Source: Cercis canadensis
Lineage: Eukaryota; Streptophyta; Magnoliopsida; Fabales; Fabaceae
Direction: 5' to 3'
DNA: 64,000 bases
Assembly (NCBI GenBank): GCA_003255065.1
Contig: QAOA01004184.1
Location: 1,219-65,218, forward strand
The notes beneath the pieces are model-generated. The model ran no database searches. It had not been told where the DNA came from and worked only from the letters and a program-made list of their open reading frames with translations. A program made the translations under genes and the position numbers. Shown in pieces: positions 49,276 to 61,470 of the stretch (the first letter of the stretch is position 1; each line of letters opens with the position of its first letter).

Positions 49276-50231
49276 ACAATTGGAATTTGAAAGATTTTAA
49301 TATTTTTACATGAAATGATATTTAACTTTTTATGTTTGTTGGCTTTTGTATGAACTTTGTGTCAAGATATTTAAAATATCTAAGGAAAATTTAATTGAGG
49401 TAAAAGGGTGAAAGTTTTTCTTTTCTTTTATCAAAAAATAAATGAACATAATAAAAAATTTAAAATATTAAATTGATAACCACACTCATCAGAAAATAAT
49501 CATACATTATCTTCATCAAATCTATATATGTAGAATCATCTAGAAAAATATGAAAATTTAATTAAGACCCTAATTTCAAATATTGCAACTTAAGTTTCAT
49601 TGTAAAATTGACAAGTTGGATTCTAGATAAGATATGCAATATCTTCAACCATTTATATTCAACTCTAAATCTACAATATAATAATTAGAGAGCTTAAGAC
49701 AATATGATCCATTACCCATCATATATGATGGGCATGAGTGCATAGTTGCATAACACCGAAATGCCAACTAAGGAAGCGTACCTATTTCAGAGAGGTCTCC
49801 GAAACGCGAAATGTGTACCAATGAAAGAAATGCGTCATTTTTTTATTTTTCCTGAAAGTGTTTCAAAAGCTTTACTACATTATTTTCTTGGATTATTACC
49901 TGCTTCACTTTAATTTATACATTTTAATTTTTACTAACCATTTAAAATATATTTTTAATGATTCAATTTTTAATGCATCTAATAAATTTAAAAAATAATG
50001 AGAATTATACTTTGGATTTATCATTTTTCTGTGACTTTTTATAATGCACTTGGTCTAATTAAAAAAGATTTATAATATACTAATGATACTTAATCAAATA
50101 TGATAAATTCTATTACTTGAATTTTGATTGATGACTTATATTTTGAGTTAATATTTGTTAATTGTTACTTATTTGCTAAGGATTAATGGTTAATATTTTT
50201 AATATTTAGAGAATTTTAATTTTAATTTTAA

Positions 50232-50233
<2 letters not shown>

Positions 50234-50297
<64 letters not shown>
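50234..50297 (+). repeat. (ATT)n microsatellite
   Basis: About twenty-one uninterrupted TTA/ATT trinucleotides, preceded by TTTTAATTTTAATTT. Confidence 0.95.
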
Positions 50298-50299
<2 letters not shown>

Positions 50300-50438
50300 G
50301 ACATGGTGTATTCATATCCTTATTTTTTTAAAAATAGCATACCAGTATTTCGTACTCGTACCTGTACCAGGTACGAAACCTATACTCGTATCCATGCTAC
50401 ATAGGTGCAAAGTGATCTTTATAACCATACGATTGTCC

Positions 50439-50515
50439 AATAAAATATAAAAATTATGTATGTTTGTCACGTCAGTGTAGTATGGCATACTCATGTAGTA
50501 TCATAAAATTTCCGT
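50439..50515 (+). repeat. Dispersed repeat, copy 2 (partner at 6081-6157)
   Basis: Aligns with 6081-6157 along 77 bp, for example ATACTCATGTAGTATCATAA against ATACTCATATAATATCATAA. Confidence 0.6.
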
Positions 50516-50561
50516 TTTATTTATTTAAATAAATCTATATAAAATAAAAGATATTTAAATG

Positions 50562-50625
50562 CTAAACAAAAATACCATTTTTTTTGCAATTNAACAAAAA
50601 TACCATTTTTTTTTTGCAATTTTTT
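50562..50625 (+). other. Short duplication across a single N (probable assembly join)
   Basis: AACAAAAATACCATTTTTTT with TTGCAATT stands immediately left of the N at 50592 and again immediately right of it, differing only in T-run length. Confidence 0.65.
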
Positions 50626-52950
50626 TTTATGGATTTTAATGTTGTTGTTTGAAAAGTAATAATCAAACTCTTCTTCTGCAAGCATAACACACTAAACCAT
50701 AAACACCAAAATACTTCCTTTTCAAAAACTCTGAATGTTAGTCATGGCCTCATATAACAAAAAAACCTTTGAACATTTTTACATGCTCTATAATTATAAA
50801 ATACTGACACATAGCCAAAGACTATTAAATCAACTATCCAGAACTTAACCAAGTAAAACAGAAAAATAAATGTGCATCCATTTTCTTCCTTTCAACTACA
50901 AATAGCTGAAAAACTAATATAAGAATCTAGAATTTGTCTGTTCCTATCTGAGGTTTAATATTATTTGGTACAAGAATTAAGTTATTTAAGCACATTAGTA
51001 CCTATGACCAAACAAAGAAAAAAACACTTAGTACCATAGGTACATAGCATAAAAAGTTTAACAACAATCTAACTATTTTTAGCTTCATGAACCTTTTGTT
51101 TGTATGCAAAGTTAAAGGATCTGTTTGATTCTGTTTTTATTTTTTGTTTTTAAAAATTATTTTTAAAAACAATCCTCTCTTGTTTTTAGAACAATGTTTT
51201 GAGAATAAATTTTTAAAATATGTAAACAAAAAAACACTATTAAACAAGTTTTTTTTTGTTTTATTTTTTAAAAAAACAAAAAATAGTTTTTAAAAATTGA
51301 AATTAAACAGACCCAAAGTTTTTTTTTTCACATAATTGTGTGTAGGCGGATGGAGAGCAAATTAATATATCTAAGTTGCAAAGTAACTTCACATATGAAC
51401 AGAAACCATTATGTATGCAATAAATAAATCAGTAAGTTAAAATAACCAAAGATGTTAGTAACTTTATGTAATATGTTATTTTTGGTGCACTTTATTTGCT
51501 ACGTGTTATATATATATATATAAAAATTTTAAGACTTATAGGTTTTATGTTCGAATCTAAAATCGTAGCCAAAGTACAAAAATATATGTCCAGTGAATAT
51601 CAAATATATGATACACTAGTAATTATTATAATCAAGAAGAAAAAATCCCTTAATACAACAATTAGGACAAATCTATTTTATATCAATAAATGACAACAAA
51701 GAGATTATAGTTCTTTTCTTTTTGTAAAAAAAATTTATGGTTGTGATTTGGTATATTAGAATCTTTTTTTGAATATAGAGTTAGTTTCACTTACTCTATA
51801 ACTTCACTTTCTCATGCCACAAGGAACGCGGAAATCCTAATGATTGATTATTCCATATTCTATTATAGAGATTTTGTATTCAAATCTCATTAAATATATA
51901 TAGAATGAGATTTTGGCATGAAATAAAATGCTCCTCTATTGTGTAACTACCAATAGCAAAAAAAAAAAAAAAAACCATTTTCTAAAGAGTTGAAAAAAAT
52001 ATATATATTTTGAGACTTGTGAAAAGGAAAATTCTTTTTCAAAATGAATTAGGTGCTAATTATTCTCAAGTTCTAATAGTTGAGAGAAGACTTAGAAGTT
52101 TAAAATGTAAGTGCTTTTTAAAAAAAGATTCTGTCACATGAAATAAAATGACTAAAATATCAATTGATATTATGTGATTATTGTGTTTATATATAATTAT
52201 TATATATAAAATATATAGTTATTCTTTTAGTAGTTGATTATTATATTTAAATATAAATAAATTAAATAATGTCAAAAAAATTTTAATTATTTCAAATAAG
52301 TGGCAGGCAAGCCATGAAAAGCATATATGCCTTCAAATAAGTGGCAGGTCTCTTATATATTTTTTTTTTCACCATTTCTTTTTGTTTGATAAAGAAGGCT
52401 GAAATTGTACACAACGTTAGAAGTTTCCTATTTCTCATCAAAGGCAAGAATCATGGAGAGCTGCCAAAGCTAAAAAACAGATTGAGGGCACAAATCAAGT
52501 ACATGGTGGTGCAGACTTGTAACAAGTTACCAACACCAACTGCAATCTCAAGTCAAGTGCTAAAGCTCAACCATGGTTAATCCAGTCTCTTTCATCAGTT
52601 AAAGTTCTAAAATACCCCTTTAACAATACGTGTCAACATTTTGCTGGTCAATTTATCTGGTGTGCATGCACACTACCCTAGTAAGTCGTATATTGGCAGC
52701 CATGTACGTGTATATTAGTGTACAAAGAAATTATATAATAATGGAAAAATGGAAATTCGGCAGGTCCACGAGCCTCTCAGCCTTTGCCCCTCCCTTCTTT
52801 CTCTCTCTGAAGGTCAAGGCGTCAAGTCACACCTTGCCACCTCCGTTTCGCTCTGAAAGCACCTCCTCCACAGCCACCGCCACCGCCACCACGGTTGCAT
52901 ACCCTTTTAAGCGTTCCTTCCCTTGCTAGATTTTGCTTGGTTTAAAAGCA

Positions 52951-55900
52951 ATGCCAGCCCAGAAGCGCTTGCACGAGGCTACAGAGGAGGGTGCTCTGGG
53001 AAACGAGAAGAACGACAATGAGCAACCAGAAGATGAACTGGGTACGTTTTATTTTGCTCAATACCCTCAACGGGCACCGAATTTCAACGATAGGAATTGG
53101 TTTTCTTTGTGCTTTTTCGTCTGAATTGCCATGGATTTTTGTCTTGTTCGTGATCTTTTTCTGTTGCCTTGTGTTTCCCAGAATCCGATCGAAGCTCTTC
53201 GTGGAACAACGGGGACAAAGAAGAGTATGTTAGCTGATTTGTTATTCCTTTTATCTTTTCCTTGTTTGCTCTGTGTATGCTACTGTTTGATTTTTCAATG
53301 CGGGCTTTGATTCCCGATCGGCGTGGTTTGTTCTTTGTTATGGTCGTCTTATGGCATTTACTACGTTTTTTTGGGAAGAAAATATGTGGGTTTACGAGGC
53401 ACTCGAGAGTGTTGCAGTGGTCTTGGCTAATTTTTCAGTGGTGGGTTCTTTTCTACCTTTACTGGTCGTGAATGGCTGCGCCGGAATTCTGGGTATGGTT
53501 GGTGGAGTTAAGTGTTGAATCCTCTGAGGAAAGATGGTTACTTTTGGTGACTTCAATATGAGTTGGTGTATGTGCATGAATAATTTATGCATGTTCCCTG
53601 CAATTGGTTGGATTATTGCTGCATTTAGTGCCAATTTGCTTACGTGGTCAGAACTCGTTTGAGGTTGCTGAGAACTAAGAAGTATTATAACTGGCTAAGT
53701 TATGTTTTTTCTCTTTTTTTTTTTTCCCTGTTGAATTTTTCGTGGATAGAAGGAGAAAATTCAAAAGAGATCACAACAGTAGGGGATCTGATCATACAAC
53801 TCCAACGATCAATTTTGCTCCACACCAAGAAAAAAATAATCAGAGAGCGTGTTAGATGATTGCTATCTTGTGAAATGATGTTAGATCATGATGCTTCAAG
53901 TTGAAAGGCCATTTGTGTGGAGAAATTGCAACTTTGGAACTTATGAACTGCCATCTCCATATAATCTGCTTTTTTAGAGCTGAAAAGGACTAAAAACCTG
54001 CTTTAATGCAGATGTCATGTTTTCCATCATCAAGAATATGTTACAAAAATTTTCTCCGGAGTGGAAATTACATCAACTTGGAACTAAGATTATTTGGGTG
54101 ATCTATTGTTGTTCACATTAAAACATAATGGCATTGGCATGAATATGCTACCTTGCATTAGTTCAAAATGAGAGATACATGCATGCATGCATAAGATAAG
54201 CAGATGGCTTCCCAGATGAACACCTTCTACTCAGGTTTTAGAATGGATCTAGATTTTTAAGGGTTTTGTTCTGTATCATTCCCTTCTTTCCTTCATATGA
54301 TTTCAGAGAAGTAATGTCTATTTTAAATGTTTAGCAGGATCCTCTCAAAAGCATTTTCATATCCCTCTTTTCCAGCATCTCCTTTTTTCTCCTAGGTTGA
54401 TCATTTTCTATTTATTTAGTCAATGAAAATAAGACAAACTGTATTTAATCTTATGGCTGCCAACATGTCTCATAGTAGTACATGTACTTACACCTGAAAC
54501 TTGAGAATTGGGCACTCGGATACAGTGCATCCCCTTAAAATATTAAATTCTGCAATTTGCTAATACCTCTGTATTGGTGTTTATCTGCAGATATGTTGTT
54601 ATAAAATTATCAGATGTACGCAAGGAAGTTCAATGCCCCATCTGTCTAGGTATTCAATTTTTTATCAAGAATGTTTAATATAATATGGGTAGCTTTTAGT
54701 TTCCAACATAAAGGTGCATATCATATTTCTACAAGAAAATTTGCTGTTTGTTCCCAATACATGCTTTACTGCAAGTTTGAGTGAGAAAGAAATGTGATAT
54801 TTAGCAATTGAAAGATAGTCATTGTAAAATTCTATGGTCATAAGCTCCTCTTTTATTCTATCTTCTGGTCCGTCACTTTTTCATGCACATAAAGATTAAT
54901 GGATCTCTAATATGGACACCTCTTTAAGTGGGATGCTAGTGAAGTTGTAATCTGAAAGGAAGAAAGAAAAGAAAAAATGGGAATCTAAAGCTACCTCTAA
55001 TGTCATCCAGTTGTAAGAGGAAAAAAAAAGAAAGTATGCTTCATATTCATACAGTAATTGGGCAGCATGCAAGCTAAGAACTAGTGGACCCGTTTCTTAA
55101 ACAAATTTTTTCTCTGTTGTTTATTGGAAATTGTTATTTGATTTGAAAAAAATAATTTTGATAATCTATACTTCAAAACTATCTATGCATGTATACTTTT
55201 AATATTTTGAATTGGGTTTCATATTGGCTAATGTATGAGACATATTTATGCATCTAAGGTACCATTTCATTTCATTTTCATTTCTCTGGGTACATGTTTT
55301 ATCTCTGGTAAGCCTTCACATGTATGTAGGCTTCATGTTATCTCATTAAAGATGTGATTTTAAGGTAGAGAGCTTAATATCAAAGTTGAGACTAATAAAC
55401 AAGAAATTGTTGGAAGATGTGAGAAAATATTCATTGATCAGTTTGATACTTGAATTTCTAACTCTAAGCAATGCTGGCTTGTTAAGGACTAGTTGATTGC
55501 CTTCTGATATAAGTGATTTAATTTTGCACTTAGGGTAAAATTTAGCAGGAAGTTAAAGTCTCTAGTTAAGCACTTCGCTCTTGTCTTGTTACTAGCTTAC
55601 GATTCTGGAAAGAGAATTTTTTGATTTGTTCTCTAGAATATACAGGAAAGATAAAGCATAGAAGTGTCTCAAAGGAACAATTTTCTTGTTTGAGATTACA
55701 TGGACTCAAAAGAAAATTAAAATGTTGAGGCACTATAAGCTATAGATTGAGAGCTTTGCCATCCATAGCTATACTCCTATAATGGCGAAAAACAAAATTC
55801 CTACTTTGGTATCTGTCATTTTATTTTATTTTTATTTCTTTTTGAAAGGTTTAAAAAAACTTATCAGTTGGGTACATCCGTCCCAATTTGTTTAAATCCT

Positions 55901-58264
55901 CAAGCAAACCATCTATAAAAGAACAAATGATATCTTGCAGTCAATTTACTGGGAATTGTATTGGTGTTACTGTTATGATGTCTTTGCATGCATAAATGTT
56001 TGAACTCCTTTGTGGATGATTGCAGCATCTCTCCTTTTTATTATAATTTGCTTGGTTAAGTATCAAATTATGTAGAAAATGTTGATTGGTTCAATTATAT
56101 GTGTAGGCATCATTAGGAAAACAAGAACTGTTATGGAATGCCTGCATCGCTTTTGCAGAGAGTGCATAGACAAATCTATGCGACTTGGGTTTGTCCTCAA
56201 ATCGCCACCCTCTATATATTATCTTATTGATGAATTATTTTTATTTGAGATGATTGTGGCTTATGTCCTGATTTTTTTTCTTCTGCTCAAATAATCGTGA
56301 CTGGTAATTATTGTACCGTAGTAACAATGAATGTCCTGCTTGCCGCACACACTGTGCTAGTCGACGCTCCCTGAGAGATGATCCAAACTATGATGCCTTA
56401 ATTGCTGCGCTCTATCCAGATATTGACAAGTATGAGGAGGAGGTAAAAGAATTTACTGCATTTTAGATTAAAAGTGTGTTTAATCTGAATGTCAAAAACT
56501 CATTAACGAGTTTGTGGCATAGGAATATGCATTACATGAGGATGAGAGGGCTCGGAATAAGCAGGTGAGATTGTACTCAAAACACTTTTTACATAGGGAT
56601 GTCATAAGTGTTCTAGCAATTGTTCTATAGGTAAATTTCCATATTGCTGTGTACAATAAAAAAATGAATTTTAACGCTCCACCAGAGAAAGCATATGTAT
56701 CAATGGTCAGTCTGGCCCTTTTTCTTTTGGTGCTAAGCATTGTCCCTTGACCATGTAATAGAATTTTTATTTTTTTTTATTAATTCGGATACAGGTTCAT
56801 TAAAAACCATAAGAAGATTCACCATTCAATACTGTTAAATATTTTTGTCTTCTGGACAGCTTTTATAGGGTGCCAAGAGTATTTTCAGTAACAACCAACA
56901 AAATGCTTGGTCACTGATAAATGTCCTTGAGACGTTTACTTCTGTTTTCAATATATTTCAACGGTTTTATAATTTCTTACCAGATCCAAGCTTCGATTGC
57001 CCAGACTCTTCGACGACAAACTGAAGCACTGAGTAAGAAGCGTAATGCCAAAGCCACAGCAGTGGCTTTTGTGCGGAGGTCACAGGGTACCTATCGAACT
57101 TCACATTCAAGGGGTAGAAGAAGAATTGCAGTTAACCTTGAAGGATTTTCTGACAGTGATGAAACAAATGATAATGATGGGAGCAAGGGTCCATCTTCAG
57201 GTGATGAGCAGACAGAAACCAAGCCGAAAAGAAGCAAGAGAGGGGGAGAAGTACAATTTTCTCAGAATGCTGCTGCCACTGGTGCAGATGGAGCTGGTGA
57301 GGAAAATGTTCCTGAAGCAAATAGAGAAATCATGGGTCCATCTGGTACACTTGCCTGGGGAAAAAATGGCCAGCGGAGTCACACCCGAGTCAATGGTAAG
57401 AATTCCAGAAACAGTCGCATCTCCAAATTGGTTGATCATCTCCGTAACTCAGAAGAAACTAATGACGAGGTAATTTATTTTTCCTTGTAGTAATTTCGTG
57501 AACATAAACTATCTTTGTTGCTGTTAAGTTGACACAACCTGTTTGAAATCCTGGTGCTAACTTCTAAACCAGTTGTGCAGATTCATTTAAAGGTCTTCAT
57601 GGATGTTAAATTTATATTTATCATTTTTCTTCAAGATATCATTCTCTGCTTGAGCAATTACACTGCTGCAATGATAGTATCTCTGAATTGGTTTGTTTTA
57701 TATCAGTTGGGTATACATCTCATGCTTGTCTCTTTTGATGAGCAAAGAATACCAAGTTTGCAGCAGCCCTACCTTTGCTGCAGGCCTACATTATCAGTCA
57801 GGCACCTATCCCAGGTTATTATTCTCTTGCCAGCCCAAATGACATATCTAATTAGTATCCCATCTTATTATTTCTAATTTGGTTTGCTATGTACAGTATG
57901 TTGCGCGTCAAACTGCACTGCAGGCTGATGAAGTTGAATTAAGCTTGGTAATAGAGCAGCAAGCCAACGTTATAAGAGCTGCAGGCACAGTAAATCCATG
58001 CAAAGATAAGTTGCAAGTTCTGGGAGAGCAAGAAACTTTGGCAGAACTGGAAACCGATAATCTCAGCTGTGGCCATCTGGTAAGCTCTTTCAAAGCTGAC
58101 TATATACAATATGATATAAACATAAATAATTATTTGTTTGCCTTTTACCACTATTGCAATACTAATCCTTCCTCTCTGTGTGTCTCTTGCTCTTTTTGTG
58201 TTATTTTCAGCTTATGACGTATAAGAGGAAATTGTGGAACTCAAACGAAGTTGATCTGAGGTGA
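52951..58264 (+). CDS. RING1: RING1-type E3 ubiquitin ligase of Polycomb repressive complex 1
   Basis: Ten exons with consistent phase: 52951-53041, 53182-53224, 54591-54649, 56107-56188, 56322-56442, 56523-56564, 56984-57469, 57707-57814, 57897-58079 and 58211-58264; 422 residues. A C3HC4 RING finger spans residues 60-99 with all eight ligands (Cys60, Cys63, Cys76, His78, Cys81, Cys84, Cys96, Cys99), preceded by EYVVIKLSDVRKEVQ and followed by SRRSLRDDPNYDALIAALYP, the hallmark RING1/RING2 extension. The middle is long, charged and Ser-rich. The C-terminal part (about 309-405, IHLMLVSFDEQRIPSLQQPY ... CCRPTLSVRHLSQ) is the RAWUL ubiquitin-like domain that binds Polycomb partners. RING1 adds monoubiquitin to histone H2A in the nucleus and silences developmental genes. 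The acidic N-terminus is short. Length is below Arabidopsis RING1A, from the variable middle. Confidence 0.95.
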
Positions 58265-60636
58265 ATGATGAGCAGTCACCTGAACCATTCTTTGCTCAGT
58301 GCATAATTATACTGAACAGTGAAAAGTCTCAGGTAGTTTTGTTCTTTTCCTTTATCTTTCAAATACTTCCCTCTTAGTACAGGAAAAAGGATGAAGCTAT
58401 TTTGTGAAGTACAAAGGAAACGAGAATCTCAGCTGTAGATACATTTGACACACTTTAGGTTTCTTAAAATTTTAATAAATATTTTGGTTGAAGCATATAT
58501 GATGTGAAGTTGAGTGATCCTTCCATGTCTCCAAGAAACCTTTAGTTTGTCTCTTTTACAAATCTGGCTCTATTTCAATTAGGAGCCTTATGGTGAATCA
58601 TGCTACGGATTGCACTCTGAACCTGTAAGGCATGCAGGGGGGTGTTCCTTGTATGTTACCTTGATAGAGTTGAAAATATATTGTGCTCTTTTTGGTGTAC
58701 TTACAAGCATCATAACTTGAGCTTGCCTTTACCTAGATCACTTGTTCTTTACTCTACCCACCCAGCATAAGTAGTATTTGATTGAAGGTTTATTATGGCA
58801 AGCACAATCAATGATTGTGACTTATTTTGGTATCAATGATTGTACACATAACAAACCCTAAGGGACATTGAAAGAAAGAGCAAAGGCACATGGGCTTTAC
58901 AACTATTGCATCCACAATTTCTATAGTCAAGTAAATAATATAGTTTGTTCACTTTCATTCAGCTGATTAATGGTTTTTTTTTTCTTCCCAATAGTTAGAC
59001 TCGTGTTTGGCTATAATACAGAATAAGTCTTGCGCAATTGATATCCAACGTCCAAAAATATAAATTTGGAAAACTAAAAATTGTTAAAAGTTCTATTGGT
59101 GTTCAATTTTATAATGATACTCAACCCTTTATGGTGCCTTCCTTTCCTTCTCCCATTGTGTCCAACATTGAATTTTAGGTTACTTCTTTTTTTCTAAAGA
59201 AAACATTTACATTACAATATAATTTAGCTTAGTTATGAAAAAAATTATTGTAGGAAGAAAACCGTATTAAATCAATAATAATATCACAAACTAACATCAA
59301 AATTTACAACTACTAAATAATAGACATCATATTTTGAACTTTAGTCTAGAGAGTACATGTAATTAATTGAGCATGTGATTTAAATTACTTCACTTATTTT
59401 GTGACAAAAAAAGAGTAACACTTTTTTCGTCTTGATTTATTTTGCAAATGTTATGTTAGTTTTTAAATAATCACTTTGCCTGTTAAATCAGTTCTCTGTA
59501 AGCACTAAAGGTGATTATTAAAAGNTTACATTACAATATAATTTAGCTTAGTTATGAAAAAAATTATTGTAGGAAAAAAACCGTATTAAATCAATAATAA
59601 TATCACAAACTAACATCAAAATTTACAACTACTAAATAATAGACATCATATTTTGACCTTTAGTCTAGAGAGTACATGTAATTAATTGAGCATGTGATTT
59701 AAATTACTTCACTTATTTTGTGACAAAAAAAGAGTAACACTTTTTTCGTCCTTGATTTATTTTGCAAATGTTATGTTAGTTTTTAAATAATCACTTTGTC
59801 TGTTAAATCAGTTCTCTGTAAGCACTAAAGGTGATTATTAAAAGATTGATTTGATAAGTATAGTGATTATTCGAGGACTAAAGTGATACTTGAAAAATAA
59901 TTCAAAAATTAAAAAGATATTTAACTCAAAAAAAATCTTGGATGGCAACTGTTCCGGTCATTCCAACGACAATTCTATAGTGAATATTTTAGAAAATCAG
60001 CAGTCAAACTTAAGAGTTTCATTCAACTCTTAGATTGAGATATCCATTAAGAAAAAAAAAATCCCATAATGGAACACCTGCTAATTTTTTTATGGGGATG
60101 GACCAATCCAAATTTTAGTGGAAAAACCAAATTTCTTCATAATAGCTTCACATTTACATTTACATTTACATCATAATGAGAGAATTGTAGATTTGGTATA
60201 ATGCTTGGTTATAACATTAAACTCTAGGATTTTCCATACCAATATGCTAGGATTCAAAGGCTCAATCATATCTTACGCATTGTACTCCTGCGACACTAAT
60301 AAATGGTTTTGATATCTCTCAACCAAACAAGAGGTGCCAGTTCACATACTCTGCATAATCACTATAAAAACTTTGCAGCAAGAAATGCAATACTTGTGAA
60401 TGCCTTCATTATCCATCATGTGACGGCTATTAAGGCTCACCTAGTTTGTCTTGACTAAAAAGAGTCCATGAAGTCCCACACCGCTCCTATTCAATCTATT
60501 CACGTTTCCATGAATTTCTACAGCAACCTCTCCACTGTACTAAAGAAAACTCAAAACCCCATTTTGAGAATCATGCACTTCTTCACTTCCTTCTCCTTTT
60601 TCTTCTTCCTTCAGCACTCGCATTTTGTTGAAGGAC
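58265..60636. other. Spacer between RING1 and the TRM-like gene
   Basis: Starts with the RING1 3' UTR. Otherwise AT-rich with the N-split duplication 59207-59844 and a CATTTACATTTACATTTACA repeat near 60150-60170. About 150 bp before 60637 are pyrimidine-rich (CTTCTTCCTTC), a likely 5' leader. No other gene recognised. Confidence 0.5.
59207..59844 (+). other. 318-bp near-identical direct duplication split by a single N (probable assembly artefact)
   Basis: Positions 59207-59524 and 59526-59844 are the same sequence with about four differences (GGAAGAAAACCG against GGAAAAAAACCG, GAACTTTAG against GACCTTTAG). The N at 59525 is the exact junction. Length and structure mirror the case at 23545. 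Confidence 0.75.
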
Positions 60637-61452
60637 ATGTCCTTCTTTCTCCTGAAGAACTCTTTTGGAGCAAAAATGAAGAAAGGAATCAGAACCTTCT
60701 GTAACAATGATGGCTCAACCTCTACTCTCAACCAGCAAAATAGCATTGATGTCAATAACAAACATGACTTCACAAGCAATGTTAGCCCCCCTTGCTCGCA
60801 AAATGACAATCCAAGGCCAAGCCTACCAACATTGGAGGAAATGATACTTCAATTGGAGTTAGAGGAAGAGATTGCAAGAAAAGCTAAGCTCAATGAATAC
60901 AATGGAACGAGGAGAAGGATGTCATGTGTGAACAACTCTGACATCTTAAGGTCTGCAAGGAACGCGTTGAATCAATACCCGCGATTTTCACTTGATGGTA
61001 GGGATGCCATGTATAGATCTTCTTTTGGGAACATTGAAGGAAGAAAATCAGTTTGTTGTGATGAAAGAATAGGGGAAAGGTTATTACAAGAGGATGATTT
61101 TGATAATGATGTGTCTTTTCCTCCAACCTTGGCAGGGGAGAGTGTGATATGGTGCAAGCCAGGGGTTGTGGCTAAGTTAATGGGCTTGGAAGCAATGCCA
61201 GTGCCAGTGAGAAGCAAAAGGTTAGAGAACAAAGGGAGGTTTAATAGTACTATGAGGAGGCAAAATTTGAGGAGGAGATTTGAGAGGCATGACTTGGAGA
61301 GAAGGCTAGCAATGGAAATGCATGGTTATAATGGAATTAGGAGACATAAGAGTGGTTGTTGCTCTAGAAATGGATATTGTCTCATGAAACCGGTTGCCCT
61401 AGAGACTCCGGCAGATGGCGCAGGCTGCGCGCAGCACCGGAGATATGTTTAG
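60637..61452 (+). CDS. TRM-like / DUF3741-motif protein
   Basis: Single open frame of 271 residues from the ATG at 60637 (MSFFLLKNSFGAK). The key motif is VVAKLMGLEAMPVP at about 177-190, the DUF3741-associated motif, equal to motif M3 of the TON1-recruiting (TRM/LONGIFOLIA) family. A Leu/Glu-rich helix (LPTLEEMILQLELEEEIARK) starts near residue 62, and a basic Arg-rich stretch (RRQNLRRRFERHDLERR) follows the motif. TRM proteins link microtubules and the TON1-PP2A complex and affect cell elongation and division plane. This one is short: many TRMs exceed 500 residues, and I see no clear C-terminal TON1-binding motif M2, so it may be a short TRM member or the gene may have further exons that I did not find. 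The last residues (PADGAGCAQHRRYV) look unlike the rest. Confidence 0.75.
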   Translation: MSFFLLKNSFGAKMKKGIRTFCNNDGSTSTLNQQNSIDVNNKHDFTSNVSPPCSQNDNPRPSLPTLEEMILQLELEEEIARKAKLNEYNGTRRRMSCVNNSDILRSARNALNQYPRFSLDGRDAMYRSSFGNIEGRKSVCCDERIGERLLQEDDFDNDVSFPPTLAGESVIWCKPGVVAKLMGLEAMPVPVRSKRLENKGRFNSTMRRQNLRRRFERHDLERRLAMEMHGYNGIRRHKSGCCSRNGYCLMKPVALETPADGAGCAQHRRYV

Positions 61453-61470
61453 AATTCACAGCATACTCAA
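61442..61470 (+). repeat. 29-bp exact direct repeat over the TRM-like stop codon (partner 61596-61624)
   Basis: The segment beginning GATATGTTTAGAATTCACAG and ending GCATACTCAA occurs twice, 154 bp apart, without differences. The first copy includes the stop codon of the TRM-like frame. Confidence 0.85.

Larger units (their letters stand above)
48755..52950. other. Divergent spacer between DEG15 and RING1
   Basis: Contains the promoters of both genes at its ends. Between them lie a foldback family A relative (49050-49275), a GTACC/GGTAC-rich patch near 50340-50400, an (ATT)n repeat, a dispersed repeat, and an N-split duplication at 50592. The last 150 bp before 52951 are pyrimidine-rich, including (CCACCG)-type repeats near 52870-52895, and likely form the RING1 5' leader. 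No other gene recognised. Confidence 0.5.

Noticed and set aside
50335..50400. Palindromic GTACC-rich patch (CGTACCTGTACCAGGTACG) as a possible SPL-binding cluster
   Set aside because: GTAC cores are present, but the patch looks like part of a repetitive element and lies about 1.5 kb from DEG15 and 2.5 kb from RING1; no further support.
57132..57439. Minus-strand and shifted frames inside RING1 exon 7
   Set aside because: Shadows of a well-supported coding exon.
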